Source: Nocardioides zeae (GTDB lineage: Bacteria; Actinomycetota; Actinomycetes; Propionibacteriales; Nocardioidaceae). From it: DNA of 64,000 bases. The position numbers were made by a program, and so were the translations under genes. The notes below the pieces were generated by a model that was not told the origin of the DNA, searched no databases, and saw only the letters and a program-made list of their open reading frames with translations. Location of the stretch: the NCBI RefSeq assembly GCF_030818655.1, contig NZ_JAUTAN010000001.1, positions 806,001 to 870,000 of the forward strand, in the 5' to 3' direction. Below, one piece after another: positions 17,871 through 27,016 of the stretch (within the stretch, counting starts at the first letter, position 1; each line of letters starts with the position of its first letter).

Positions 17871-19204
17871 CGCGCCACCCCCGCCGGGACGTCGGCTGGT
17901 CGGGCGAGCTCGGCGGGCACGCCGAACTCCTGGAAGGCGACGCGACGCTCGACCGGGTAGGGCTCGTGGCCCAGCACCTTCGCGAGGATGACCGAGCTGC
18001 GCCAGGCGCCCATGCCGAGGTCGGGGGCGACGAACCCGTGGGTGTGCAGCTCGGCGTTCTGCACGAAGATGCCGCCGTCCGCGACGTCCACGGTGAAGTC
18101 GGGCGTGGCCAGGAAACGGCCCTGCTCGTCCCACCGGATGCGGTCCGCGACGGGCGCGAGGAAGGCGGGCACCTCGGAGCGGTAGCCCGTCGCGGTCACG
18201 ACCGCCCCGGTGGTGAGGGCGAAGTCCTCGTCGGTGTCGCGGTGCCGCAGGCCGAGCCGGAACCGCGCCCCGTCGTACGTCGCGTCGACGACCTCCGCGG
18301 AGGTGACGAGCTGCGGCGGGACGGCGTCGGTGAGGCTGCGGCGGTAGAGCTGCTCGTGGATCTGGTCGACGAGGTCGGAGCTGATGCCCTTGTAGAGCCC
18401 GGCCTGCGAGGCGAGGAGCCGCTCACGGCGCGCGGGGTCGAGGGACTGGAAGTGGCGGCTGTATTCCGGGGAGGTCAGCTCGAGCGTCAGCTTCGTGTAC
18501 TCGAGCGGGAAGAAGCGCGGCGACCGGGTGACCCAGCGCAGCCGCACGTCGGGCCGCGCGGAGGCCAGCAGGTCGCTGACGATCTCGGCGGCGCTCTGGC
18601 CCGAGCCCACGACGGTGACGTCGTCGTGGTCGAGGAGGGCGTCGCGCACGGCGAGGTAGTCCGCCGAGTGCCACGCGGGGCCGGGCAGGTCCTGCAGGGG
18701 TGCGGGACGGTGCGGGCGGGTGCCGACACCGAGCACGAGCCGCCGGGCGAGCCGGGTCTCCGTCGCACCCGTGCGGACGTCGCGGGCGTGCACGCGGTAG
18801 GCACCGGAGCCGTCGTCGGCCGCGGCGTCCCACTCCACCGAGGTGACCTCGCGACCGAGCACGACGGTGTCGCCGAGGCGGGACGCCGCCCAGCGGCAGT
18901 ACGCGTCGTACTCGGCCCGCATCGGGTAGAAGGACTCGCGGACGTAGAAGGGGTAGAGGCGCCCGGTCTCCTTGAGCCACGCGAGGAACGAGAACGGGGA
19001 GGTCGGGTCGGCCAGCGACACGAGGTCGGCCAGGAACGGCACCTGCAGCGTGGCGTCGGGCAGCATCATCCCGGGGTGCCAGCGCAGCTCCTCCCGCGCG
19101 TCGAGGAAGACGCAGTCGAGGTCGGGCAGCGGCTCGGCGAGGCAGGCGAGACCGAGGTTGAACGGTCCGAGACCGATGCCGAGGAGGTCGTGCACGCGCA
19201 TCAC
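17867..19204 (-). CDS. desB: L-lysine/cadaverine N6-monooxygenase
   Basis: 445 aa flavin N-hydroxylase; hydroxylates the amine of cadaverine (or lysine) with FAD, NADPH and oxygen. FAD motif GIGLGPFNLGLA near residue 9, NADPH motif VVGSGQSAAEI mid-protein, and the C-terminal ATGYR motif are all present. Start is GTG 19204 (overlapping the desA stop by 4) or the next codon ATG 19201; both give the same domain set. Central gene of the des operon. Confidence 0.93.
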   Translation of the reverse strand: MMRVHDLLGIGLGPFNLGLACLAEPLPDLDCVFLDAREELRWHPGMMLPDATLQVPFLADLVSLADPTSPFSFLAWLKETGRLYPFYVRESFYPMRAEYDAYCRWAASRLGDTVVLGREVTSVEWDAAADDGSGAYRVHARDVRTGATETRLARRLVLGVGTRPHRPAPLQDLPGPAWHSADYLAVRDALLDHDDVTVVGSGQSAAEIVSDLLASARPDVRLRWVTRSPRFFPLEYTKLTLELTSPEYSRHFQSLDPARRERLLASQAGLYKGISSDLVDQIHEQLYRRSLTDAVPPQLVTSAEVVDATYDGARFRLGLRHRDTDEDFALTTGAVVTATGYRSEVPAFLAPVADRIRWDEQGRFLATPDFTVDVADGGIFVQNAELHTHGFVAPDLGMGAWRSSVILAKVLGHEPYPVERRVAFQEFGVPAELARPADVPAGVAR

Positions 19205-20745
19205 GCGACCTCCCCGGTGTGCTGGGGCCGGTCGGTCGCCGCGAGCGCCTCCCGGGCGTGGCCGCGGACCAGGTCGAGCACGTGCTGCACGTCGCCGAGC
19301 GTGGTCGCGGGGTTGAGCAGCGTCAGCTTCAGCCAGGTGCGCCCGCCGTGGCGGGTGCGGGCCACCGCGCCCAGCCCGGTGGCGTAGAGCCGCTTGCGGG
19401 CGGCCTCGTTCACCGCGTCGAGCATGGCGGGGGCGACGTCGGACTCGACGAAGCGGAAGAGCACCGTGGAGAGGTCACCGTGGGGCACGACCGCGAAGTC
19501 GGGGTCGCCCACGAGGTCCTCGCGGACCTGCGCGGCGAGGTCGACGACCGTGTCGAGCAGCTCGCCGATGCGGTCGGGGCCGAGCGTGCGGAGCGTCGTC
19601 CAGAGCTTGAGCGCGTCGAAGCGCCGGGTCGTCTGGAGGCTCTTGTCGACCTGGTTGGGGATCTCCTCGGCCACGTCGTCGACGGGGTTGAGGTAGGCCG
19701 CGTGGTGCGTCGCGTGGCGCAGCGTGCGGCGGTCGGCGACGACGAGCGCGCTGCAGGCGACCGGCTGGAAGAACGTCTTGTGGAAGTCGACGGTGACGGA
19801 GTCCGCCCGCTCGATGCCGGTGAGGAGGTGGCGCCGGCGGCGCGAGGTGAGCAGGCCACCGCCGTACGCCGCGTCGACGTGCAGCCAGACGTCGTGGCGC
19901 CGGCAGGCGCGGGCGACGGACGCGAGCGGGTCGATGCAGCCGAGGTCGGTCGTGCCGGCGGTCGCGACGACGGCCATCACGGTGCGGCCCTCCGCGCGCT
20001 GGCGTCGCAGCACCTCGTCGAGGTGGTCGACGTCGAGCCGACCCCGCTCGTCGACCCGTGTCGCGAGGACGGCGTCCTCGCCCATGCCGAGCACCATGGC
20101 GGCCTTGCGGCTCGAGAAGTGGGCGTTGGCCGACGTGACGACGCGGAGGTCGGAGAGCTCCGCGCCGGCCGCCAGCGCCTCCCCGCGTGCCAGGAGGAGC
20201 GCGTGGAGGTTGGACTGCGTGCCGCCCGTGGTGAAGATGCCGTCGGCGGTGTCGTCGAGGCCGACCCGCTGGGCGGTCCAGGCGATCAGGTGGCGCTCCA
20301 TGAAGGTCGCGGGACCGCTCTGGTCCCACGTGTCGAGCGAGGAGTTCACCGCGGCCGAGACGACGTCGCCGACGACGGCGGGCAGGGCGACCGGGCAGTT
20401 GAGGTGCGCCTGGTAGTGCGGGTGGTGGAACCAGACGGCGTGGTCGAGGTAGACGTCGCGGACCTCGTCGAGCACGGCCCGGGTCGACGGCAGGGGCCGG
20501 TCGAGGTCGACCTCGGCGACGAGAGCGGCGGCCGCGTCCGGCGTGATGCCCGACAGCGGCCGGCGCGCCGTGGAGAAGGCCTCGACGAGCAGGTCGCGCG
20601 CAGCGTCGAGGTCGTGCCGCAGGGCGTCGACGGACGACGCGTCGAGCAGCGCGGGAACGGGGGACGCGGGGGATGCGGGGGAGTCGGCGGATCCGGAGGA
20701 TCCGCGCGGCGTGCCGGTGGGCACGAAGGGGAGTGCCGAGCTCAC
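19201..20745 (-). CDS. desA: PLP-dependent lysine decarboxylase, siderophore pathway
   Basis: 514 aa group II decarboxylase (aromatic/glutamate decarboxylase fold). Removes CO2 from lysine to give cadaverine, the desferrioxamine building block. The PLP lysine is in TVDFHKTFFQP, with the Asp-containing cofactor pocket HVDAAYGGG before it. The N-terminal 40 residues are low-complexity Ser/Pro/Ala. GTG 20745 follows AGGAGG by 5 bases. First gene of the operon, directly behind the iron box. Substrate is inferred from the desBCD partners; diaminobutyrate decarboxylases look similar. Confidence 0.9.
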   Translation of the reverse strand: MSSALPFVPTGTPRGSSGSADSPASPASPVPALLDASSVDALRHDLDAARDLLVEAFSTARRPLSGITPDAAAALVAEVDLDRPLPSTRAVLDEVRDVYLDHAVWFHHPHYQAHLNCPVALPAVVGDVVSAAVNSSLDTWDQSGPATFMERHLIAWTAQRVGLDDTADGIFTTGGTQSNLHALLLARGEALAAGAELSDLRVVTSANAHFSSRKAAMVLGMGEDAVLATRVDERGRLDVDHLDEVLRRQRAEGRTVMAVVATAGTTDLGCIDPLASVARACRRHDVWLHVDAAYGGGLLTSRRRRHLLTGIERADSVTVDFHKTFFQPVACSALVVADRRTLRHATHHAAYLNPVDDVAEEIPNQVDKSLQTTRRFDALKLWTTLRTLGPDRIGELLDTVVDLAAQVREDLVGDPDFAVVPHGDLSTVLFRFVESDVAPAMLDAVNEAARKRLYATGLGAVARTRHGGRTWLKLTLLNPATTLGDVQHVLDLVRGHAREALAATDRPQHTGEVA

Positions 20746-20765
20746 TCTGACCTCCTGGTGGGGGA

Positions 20766-20784
20766 TAAGGCAAGGCTCACCTAA
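20766..20784 (-). promoter_or_regulatory. IdeR/DmdR iron box of the siderophore operon
   Basis: TAAGGCAAGGCTCACCTAA agrees with the consensus TTAGGTTAGGCTAACCTAA at 15 of 19 positions. It lies 21 bases upstream of the desA start, so iron-loaded IdeR/DmdR1 should silence the operon when iron is plentiful. Confidence 0.88.
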
Positions 20785-20981
20785 GCAGACGCGTCCACGC
20801 CGATGTCAAACGGGAGTGATCCAGGCCACGACGCGGCCGCAGTCGCGGCTCGGGGTGGCGCAACCTGGGGCCGTGCGTCACAATGGCCAGCGGAAACCAC
20901 ACACGTGTCATCCGGTCTGCTCGTCCCGGGCTCGAGATCGCTGGGGAAGGCGTCGCTCGACGTCGGGACGAAGGAGGTCTG

Positions 20982-21500
20982 ATGACCGCGCACAACTCTG
21001 CTCGCGTCACCACGCGGGGTGTCCTCTACGTGCACTCCGCCCCGTCTGCGCTGTGCCCCCACATCGAGTGGGCCGTCGCGGGCGTCCTCGGCGTGCCCGT
21101 GAACCTGGACTGGACCCCGCAGGGCGCCCAGGTCGGGACCTACCGCGCCGAGCTGTCCTGGACCGGTGCCGTCGGATCGGCCGCCCAGGTCGTGTCCGCG
21201 CTCCGCGGCTGGGAGCACCTGCGCTTCGAGATCACCGAGGAGCCCACGGCCGGATCCGAGGGCGCGCGCTTCTCCTCCACGCCCGAGCTCGGCATCTTCC
21301 ACGCCGTCACCGGCGTGCACGGCGACATCCTCATCCCCGAGGACCGGCTCAAGGCCGCCGTGCTCAAGGCCGCGCTGGGGGAGACGGACCTGCTCGACGA
21401 GGTCGACCGGCTGCTCGGCAAGCCGTGGGACGACGAGCTCGAGACCTTCCGGCACGCGGGCGACGGCGCCCCGGTCCGCTGGCTGCACCAGGTCGTCTGA
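20982..21500 (+). CDS. DUF3145 family protein
   Basis: 172 aa, one per genome in actinobacteria, function unknown. Features: GVLYVHSAPSALCPHIEWA near the start (one conserved Cys) and LRFEITEEPT with a run of alternating strands and helices, suggesting a soluble alpha/beta protein. The ATG at 20982 follows a perfect AAGGAGGT. In Streptomyces the same family also sits beside the fabDHPF cluster, and here it faces accD-fabF, so a role near fatty acid synthesis is possible but not shown. Confidence 0.9.
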   Translation: MTAHNSARVTTRGVLYVHSAPSALCPHIEWAVAGVLGVPVNLDWTPQGAQVGTYRAELSWTGAVGSAAQVVSALRGWEHLRFEITEEPTAGSEGARFSSTPELGIFHAVTGVHGDILIPEDRLKAAVLKAALGETDLLDEVDRLLGKPWDDELETFRHAGDGAPVRWLHQVV

Positions 21501-21522
21501 GGCGCCCCCCGACCTCCTCCTG

Positions 21523-21573
21523 ACGTACGCCGGAGGGCGGGCCCCCGCGGGGAGCCCGCCCTCCGGCGTACGT
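21523..21573. terminator. Bidirectional terminator between DUF3145 and accD
   Basis: Perfect 20-bp stem, 21523-21542 with 21554-21573, 11-base loop. It serves the two convergent genes that end on each side. Confidence 0.92.
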
Positions 21574-21605
21574 GCGTCTGGTCCGTCCCGGTCGGGGACG
21601 GGACG

Positions 21606-23072
21606 TCAGAGCGGGATGTTGCCGTGCGCCCCGCGACGCACGCCCTGCGCCTGGGTCTCGGCGTCGATGGCCGCGGCGATGGCCGTGCGCGTGCGGGTCG
21701 GCTCGACGATCTCGTCGACGACACCGATCTCGACGGCCTTCTCGACGCCGCCGGCGATGCGCTCGTGCTCGGCGGCCAGCTCGGCCTCGACCTGCTCGCG
21801 CAGGTCGGGAGCGACCTCGGCCAGCTTGCGGCGGTGGAGGATGCGGATGGCCGCGACCGCGCCCATGACCGCCACCTCGGCGCCGGGCCAGGCCAGCACC
21901 TTCGTGGCGCCCAGGGAGCGCGAGTTCATCGCGATGTACGCGCCGCCGTAGGTCTTGCGGGTCACCAGGGTCACGCGCGGCACCACGCACTCGGCGAACG
22001 CGTGGAGGAGCTTCGCGCCGCGGCGCACCACGCCGTCCCACTCCTGGCCGACGCCCGGCAGGTAGCCCGGCACGTCGACGAGCACGACCAGCGGCACGCC
22101 GAAGGCGTCGCACAGCCGCACGAAGCGGGAGGCCTTCTCGGCAGAGAGCGAGTCGAGGCAGCCGCCGAGCCGGAGCGGGTTGTTGGCGACGACGCCGACG
22201 GTCCGTCCGCCGAGCCGTCCCAGCGACGTGACGACGTTGGGCGCCCAGCGGGCGTGCAGCTCGAGGCTCGAGCCCTCGTCGAGCACGCCGTCGATGAGGG
22301 GGTGCACGTCGTAGGCGCGCTTGCGCGACTCGGGCAGCAGGTCCTCGAGGTCGGTGTCCTCGACGGTCTCGACGCGCAGGGTGCCCTGGTCGCCGAGGAG
22401 CGAGGCCGTGGTGCGGGCCTGCGCGAGCGCGTCCGCCTCGCTGTCGGCGAGCAGGTGGACCACGCCGGAGCGTCGGCCGTGCGGCTCGGGACCACCGAGC
22501 CGCAGCATGTCGACGTCCTCGCCCGTCACGGACCGCACGACGTCGGGGCCGGTCACGAAGATGCGGCCCTCGGGGCCGAGCACGACGACATCGGTCAGCG
22601 CGGGGCCGTACGCCGCGCCGCCGGCCGCCGGGCCGAGCACGACGGAGATCTGGGGGATGCGACCGGAGGCCTGCGTCATGATGGCGAAGATGCGGCCGAC
22701 GGCGTGCAGGGACGCGACGCCCTCCGCCAGCCGGGCACCGCCCGAGTGCCAGAGCCCGATGATCGGCACGCCGTCGGTGAGGGCGCGCTGGTAGGCCGTC
22801 ACGACCACCTGGCAGCCGTCGACGCCCATGGCGCCACCCATGACGGTGGCGTCGGAGCAGAAGGCCACGGCCCGGGCGCCGTTCACGGTGCCGGTGGCGG
22901 CCAGCATGCCCGACAGGTCGTCGGGCGTCAGCAGCTCGAGGCTGCCCGCGTCGAAGAGGGCCGTCAGCCGCGTCAGCGGGTTGCGGGGATCCTCCTCGCG
23001 CGGCAGCTTCGGCTTCACCGTGCGGTTCGCGTTGGGGGAGGCCGCGGGGGCCGGCTGGGCGGTCTGGGTCAT
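21606..23072 (-). CDS. accD: Acyl-CoA carboxylase carboxyltransferase (beta) subunit
   Basis: 488 aa. Transfers carboxyl from biotin to acetyl- or propionyl-CoA, giving malonyl-CoA for the neighbouring fab genes. It has both crotonase-type halves: N-terminal SGGARLAEG and LGPAAGGAAYGPAL, C-terminal VPGYLPG, GAKLLHAFAE and KTYGGAYIAMNSR. This length is typical of the actinobacterial AccD/PccB subunit, which works with a separate biotinylated alpha chain that is not in the window. The start overlaps the fabF stop, so it is the last gene of the fab operon. Confidence 0.92.
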   Translation of the reverse strand: MTQTAQPAPAASPNANRTVKPKLPREEDPRNPLTRLTALFDAGSLELLTPDDLSGMLAATGTVNGARAVAFCSDATVMGGAMGVDGCQVVVTAYQRALTDGVPIIGLWHSGGARLAEGVASLHAVGRIFAIMTQASGRIPQISVVLGPAAGGAAYGPALTDVVVLGPEGRIFVTGPDVVRSVTGEDVDMLRLGGPEPHGRRSGVVHLLADSEADALAQARTTASLLGDQGTLRVETVEDTDLEDLLPESRKRAYDVHPLIDGVLDEGSSLELHARWAPNVVTSLGRLGGRTVGVVANNPLRLGGCLDSLSAEKASRFVRLCDAFGVPLVVLVDVPGYLPGVGQEWDGVVRRGAKLLHAFAECVVPRVTLVTRKTYGGAYIAMNSRSLGATKVLAWPGAEVAVMGAVAAIRILHRRKLAEVAPDLREQVEAELAAEHERIAGGVEKAVEIGVVDEIVEPTRTRTAIAAAIDAETQAQGVRRGAHGNIPL

Positions 23073-24319
23073 CAGGCGCTCCGGAAGGCGATGGCGACGT
23101 TGTGGCCGCCGAAGCCGAACGAGTTGTTGAGGGCGGCGATGTCGCCCTGGGGGAGGTCGCGCACCTTGTCGGCCAGGTCGAGGCCGACGTCCTCCGGGTC
23201 CTCGAGGTTGATGGTCGCGGGGACCGTGCGGTGGTGCAGCGCCAGGATGGTCGCGACGGACTCCAGGGCGCCGGCGGCGCCGAGCAGGTGACCCGTCATC
23301 GACTTGGTGGACGTGACCACCGCGGAGCCGGCGGCGTCGCCGAGCGCGTTGCGGATGGCGAGCGCCTCCGCGACGTCGCCCTGCGGGGTCGAGGTCGCGT
23401 GGGCGTTGATGTGCACGACGTCGCTCGCCGCGAGGTCACCCTCGACGAGCGCGCGCTTCATGGCGCGGGTGGCGCCGAGCCCGGCGGGGTCGGGCTGCGC
23501 GATGTCGTGGGAGTCCGCGGTGACGGCGGCGCCCGCGACCTCGGCGTACACCCGGGCGCCGCGCGCCTTGGCGTGCGCCTCCGACTCGAGCACCAGGACG
23601 GCCGCGCCCTCGCCGAGCACGAAGCCGTCGCGGCCCTTGTCCCACGGCCGCGAGGCGGCCGCCGGGTCGTCGTTGCGCTTGGAGAGCGCCATCATCTGGC
23701 CGAAGGCGGCCATGGGCAGCGGGTGCACCGCGGCCTCGGTGCCGCCGACGACGACGACGTCGGCGCGGCCGAGGCGGATGAGGTCGACGCCGAGGGCGAT
23801 CGACTCGTTGCCGCTGGCGCACGCGGAGACGGGCGTGTGCACGCCGGCCTTGGCGTTCACCCGCAGGCCGACCGCCGCGGCGGGGCCGTTGGGCATGAGC
23901 ATCGGGATCGCGAGGGGCGAGACCCGGCGCGGACCCGAGGCCAGCAGGTTGTCGTAGTTGGACAGCAGCGTGGTGACGCCGCCGATCCCGGAGGCGACCG
24001 CCACGGCGAGCCGCTCCGGGTCGACGTCGACCTCGCCCGCCGGACCCGTGAAGCCGGCGTCGGCCCACGCCTCGAGCGCCGCGACCAGCGCGAGCTGGCC
24101 GGAGCGGTCGAGACGGCGGGCCTTGACCCGCTCCAGCACCTCGGTGGGCTCGACCGCCACCCGGGCGGCGATGCGCGAGCCCAGGGTCTCGGCCCAGTCC
24201 TCGGTGAGCACGCGGACACCCGAGGTTCCCTCGAGGAGCGCGTTCCAGGTGCTCGCGACGTCACCGCCCACGGGGGAGGTGGCTCCGAGACCGGTGACGA
24301 CGACACGGGTGCTGCTCAT
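23072..24319 (-). CDS. fabF: 3-oxoacyl-ACP synthase II
   Basis: 415 aa condensing enzyme of fatty acid elongation. The Cys-His-His triad is visible: Cys in VSACASGNESI (about 167), His in NAHATSTPQGD and His in TKSMTGHLLGAAGA. FGFGGHN near the C-terminus is the usual end motif. ATG 24319, 51 bases after the acpP stop, same strand. Confidence 0.96.
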   Translation of the reverse strand: MSSTRVVVTGLGATSPVGGDVASTWNALLEGTSGVRVLTEDWAETLGSRIAARVAVEPTEVLERVKARRLDRSGQLALVAALEAWADAGFTGPAGEVDVDPERLAVAVASGIGGVTTLLSNYDNLLASGPRRVSPLAIPMLMPNGPAAAVGLRVNAKAGVHTPVSACASGNESIALGVDLIRLGRADVVVVGGTEAAVHPLPMAAFGQMMALSKRNDDPAAASRPWDKGRDGFVLGEGAAVLVLESEAHAKARGARVYAEVAGAAVTADSHDIAQPDPAGLGATRAMKRALVEGDLAASDVVHINAHATSTPQGDVAEALAIRNALGDAAGSAVVTSTKSMTGHLLGAAGALESVATILALHHRTVPATINLEDPEDVGLDLADKVRDLPQGDIAALNNSFGFGGHNVAIAFRSA

Positions 24320-24370
24320 GTGGATCCTTCGCTGGCTGGGGTACGGCGGGCGGGGCGGTCGGGCCCTGGG

Positions 24371-24616
24371 TCAGGCCTGGTGCTTCTCGATGAAGCTCAC
24401 GGCGTCGCCGACGGTCTTGAGGTTCTTGACCTCGTCGTCGGGGATGGTGACGCCGAACTTCTCCTCGCAGGCCACGACGACCTCGACCATCGACAGCGAG
24501 TCGACGTCCAGGTCGTCGACGAACGACTTGTCGAGCTGGACGTCCTCGACCGGGATGCCCGCGACCTCGTTGACGATGTCGGCGAGGTCGGTGCGGATCT
24601 CTTCGGTGGTGGCCAT
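24371..24616 (-). CDS. acpP: Acyl carrier protein
   Basis: 81 aa, acidic four-helix protein that carries the growing acyl chain on a phosphopantetheine arm. The attachment serine is in DVDSLSMVEV (about residue 41). Flanked by fabH and fabF in the standard actinobacterial order. ATG 24616 follows GGAAGGAA. Confidence 0.97.
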   Translation of the reverse strand: MATTEEIRTDLADIVNEVAGIPVEDVQLDKSFVDDLDVDSLSMVEVVVACEEKFGVTIPDDEVKNLKTVGDAVSFIEKHQA

Positions 24617-24690
24617 GCTGGGTTCCTTCCGGGTGGGTGGTGCAGTGAGGTGCAGCCGGGTGCTGCGGGTCGAGCTGTTCGGTGGTGCGC

Positions 24691-25701
24691 TCAGGGGACG
24701 ACGACGACCTGTGCCGCGTAGGACAGGCCGGCGCCGAAGGCGACGAGCAGGGCGAGATCGCCCGAGCGTGCCTCTCCGTCGGCGACCATGCGCGCGAGCG
24801 CCATGGGGATCGATGCCGCCGACGTGTTCCCCTGCTCGGCGATGTCACGCGCGATCCGCACGTGGGCGGGGAGCTTCATCGCCCGGGCCATCGCGTCGGT
24901 GATGCGCATGTTCGCCTGGTGCGGCACGAACACGTCGAGGTCCTCGACGCGGATGCCGGCACGGTCGACCGCCTGCTGCGCGGTCTTCGCCATGGCGAAG
25001 GAGGCCCAGCGGAAGACCGCCGCGCCCTGCATCGCCATGAACGGGAACGTGGGGGAGTCGGAGGCGACGACGTCACGCCAGTCCGCCTTCTGGCGGATCA
25101 GGTCGTACTGCTCGCCGTCCGACCCCCAGACCACCGGACCGATGGCCGGGGTCTCGGAGGGTCCGACCACGACGGCGCCCGCGCCGTCCGCGAAGATGAA
25201 CGCGGTGCCGCGGTCGGTCGGGTCGGTCATGTCGCTGAGCCGCTCGACCCCGATGACCAGCACGTGGCGGGCGGAGCCGCCGCGCACCATGTCGGAGGCG
25301 AGGGCCACGCCGTGGCAGAAGCCGGCGCAGGCGGCCGAGATGTCGAACGCGGCGGCCTGCTCCGTGCCCAGCTGGTGGGCGATCGCCGTCGCCGCCGACG
25401 GCAGGTTGAGCATGTGGCTGACGGTCGCGACGACCACGCAGTCCACCTGGCGCGGGTCGATGTCGGCCGCGGCCAGCGCCTCGCGCGCCGCCTCGACGGA
25501 CATCATCTCGACGGTCTCGTCGTCGGCCGCCCAGCGGCGCTCCTTGATGCCGGAGCGCTGCTGGATCCACTCGTCGCTCGAGTCGATGGCCTCGACGACC
25601 TCGCTGTTGGGGACGACCCGACGCGGCCGGTAGGCGCCGACGCCCATGATCCGCGCGTACGCCGCCCCGGTGCCCGCCCCGAGGGTCACGCCGGCGGCCA
25701 T
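24691..25701 (-). CDS. fabH: 3-oxoacyl-ACP synthase III
   Basis: 336 aa. Starts fatty acid synthesis by condensing acyl-CoA primers (branched primers in most actinobacteria) with malonyl-ACP. Triad: Cys125 in SAACAGFCHG, His in VPHQANMRI, Asn in GNTSAASIP. ATG 25701 overlaps the fabD stop by a few bases, so the two are coupled. Confidence 0.96.
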   Translation of the reverse strand: MAAGVTLGAGTGAAYARIMGVGAYRPRRVVPNSEVVEAIDSSDEWIQQRSGIKERRWAADDETVEMMSVEAAREALAAADIDPRQVDCVVVATVSHMLNLPSAATAIAHQLGTEQAAAFDISAACAGFCHGVALASDMVRGGSARHVLVIGVERLSDMTDPTDRGTAFIFADGAGAVVVGPSETPAIGPVVWGSDGEQYDLIRQKADWRDVVASDSPTFPFMAMQGAAVFRWASFAMAKTAQQAVDRAGIRVEDLDVFVPHQANMRITDAMARAMKLPAHVRIARDIAEQGNTSAASIPMALARMVADGEARSGDLALLVAFGAGLSYAAQVVVVP

Positions 25702-26885
25702 CAGGCGGCGCCCGACGGGTGGAGACGCAGCAGGGGCTGGCCCGGGGACACCAGGTCGCCGTCCTCGACGAGCCACTCGACGACGTGGCCACCGTGCAGC
25801 GCCTTGACCGGCGTGCGGTCGCGGAGGCTGACGACGGAGCCGATGGTCGCGTCGGGGGAGAGCACCTCGCTGGCGCCCGCCTCCTCGTCGCGCTCGAAGG
25901 TGCCCTTCGCCGGTGACACCACCATGCGCCACGTCGGGCTGGTGGTCATGAGCGAGCGCTCGCCGTGCTTGCGCACGAAGTCCCGGGCGTCGTCCAGCTG
26001 GTCGGGGGTGTTGAGCGCGAACGTCTCGACGCCCTTCATCGCCCGCTTGGCGATGCCGGTGAGGGTGCCCGCCGGGGGCATCTCCAGCACGCCGGTGACA
26101 CCCAGGTCGAGCATGGTCTCCATGCAGAGGTCCCAGCGGACCGGGTTGGCGATCTGGGACACGATCCGGCGCAGCACGTCCTTGCCCTCGTGCACGACGC
26201 GCCCGTCGCGGTTCGAGATGACGGGGATGCGGGCGTCGTGGGTCGACACGGCCGCGGCGAGACCGCCGAGGTGGTCGACGGCCGGGGCCATGTGGTGCGT
26301 GTGGAAGGCGCCGGCGACGCTCAGGGGGCGGAGGCGCGCCCGCGCGGGCGCGTCGTCGGCGAACGCGGCGAGCTGCTCCATCGTGCCGGCGGCCACGACC
26401 TGGCCGGGGCCGTTGTCGTTGGCGGGCACCAGCCCGTGCTTCGCGATCGCGGCCAGCACCTCGTCGCGGTCGCCGCCGAGCACGGCGGTCATCCCGGTCG
26501 GGGTGACCTTCGCGGCGGCGGCCATGGCGCGGCCGCGCTCGCGGACGAGCACCATCGCCTGCTCGGCGGTGATGGCCCGGGCGCCCGCAGCGGCGGCGAG
26601 CTCGCCGACGCTGTGGCCCGCGACGGCGCCGACCCTGTCGAAGCCGTCCGCCGGGTGCGGGAAGAGCTCGAGGGCGGTGACGAGGCCGGCCGCGACGAGG
26701 AGCGGCTGGGCGATCTGCGTGTCGCGGATCGTCTCCGCGTCCGCCTCGGTGCCGTAGTGGGCGAGGTCGAGGTCGGCGACGCTCGAGAGGTAGGCGAACC
26801 GCGTCGCGAACGTCGAGTCCTCGAGCCAGGGGCGGAGGAAGCCGGGGGTCTGGGCGCCCTGTCCGGGCGCGAGTACGACGAGCAC
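25701..26885 (-). CDS. fabD: Malonyl-CoA:ACP transacylase with C-terminal lipoyl-like extension
   Basis: 394 aa. Loads malonyl onto ACP. The transacylase part (about 1-300) has the N-terminal GQGAQTPG, the nucleophile Ser92 in GHSVGELAAA and His in GAFHTHHMAP. FabD proteins usually stop near 300-320 residues. The extra 80 or so residues end with a half barrel-sandwich pattern (TPVKALHGGHVVEWLVEDGD, then VSPGQPLLRLHP) like a biotinyl/lipoyl domain but with no modifiable lysine in a hairpin. The GTG at 26885 follows a G-rich stretch. First gene of fabD-fabH-acpP-fabF-accD. Confidence 0.93.
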   Translation of the reverse strand: MLVVLAPGQGAQTPGFLRPWLEDSTFATRFAYLSSVADLDLAHYGTEADAETIRDTQIAQPLLVAAGLVTALELFPHPADGFDRVGAVAGHSVGELAAAAGARAITAEQAMVLVRERGRAMAAAAKVTPTGMTAVLGGDRDEVLAAIAKHGLVPANDNGPGQVVAAGTMEQLAAFADDAPARARLRPLSVAGAFHTHHMAPAVDHLGGLAAAVSTHDARIPVISNRDGRVVHEGKDVLRRIVSQIANPVRWDLCMETMLDLGVTGVLEMPPAGTLTGIAKRAMKGVETFALNTPDQLDDARDFVRKHGERSLMTTSPTWRMVVSPAKGTFERDEEAGASEVLSPDATIGSVVSLRDRTPVKALHGGHVVEWLVEDGDLVSPGQPLLRLHPSGAA

Positions 26886-26953
26886 CCCCCTACTGTGCCT
26901 TGTGGCGTTCCCACCACTCGCCCGCGCCGCGAACGAAGTTGAGGGCCCTGTCG

Positions 26954-26972
26954 TTGTGGAGACCCTCCAAAA
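26954..26972. promoter_or_regulatory. Palindrome upstream of fabD, candidate FasR operator
   Basis: TTGTGGAGACCCTCCAAAA is an inverted repeat with one mismatched pair (TT.TGGAG with CTCCA.AA). It lies about 70 bases upstream of the fabD start, in the only gap of the fab operon, next to the gene for a FasR-like regulator. Confidence 0.45.
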
Positions 26973-27016
26973 GCGGGTTACCGCTCGGTCCCGACCGCCG
27001 GCTCGTCGTCGAGGGT

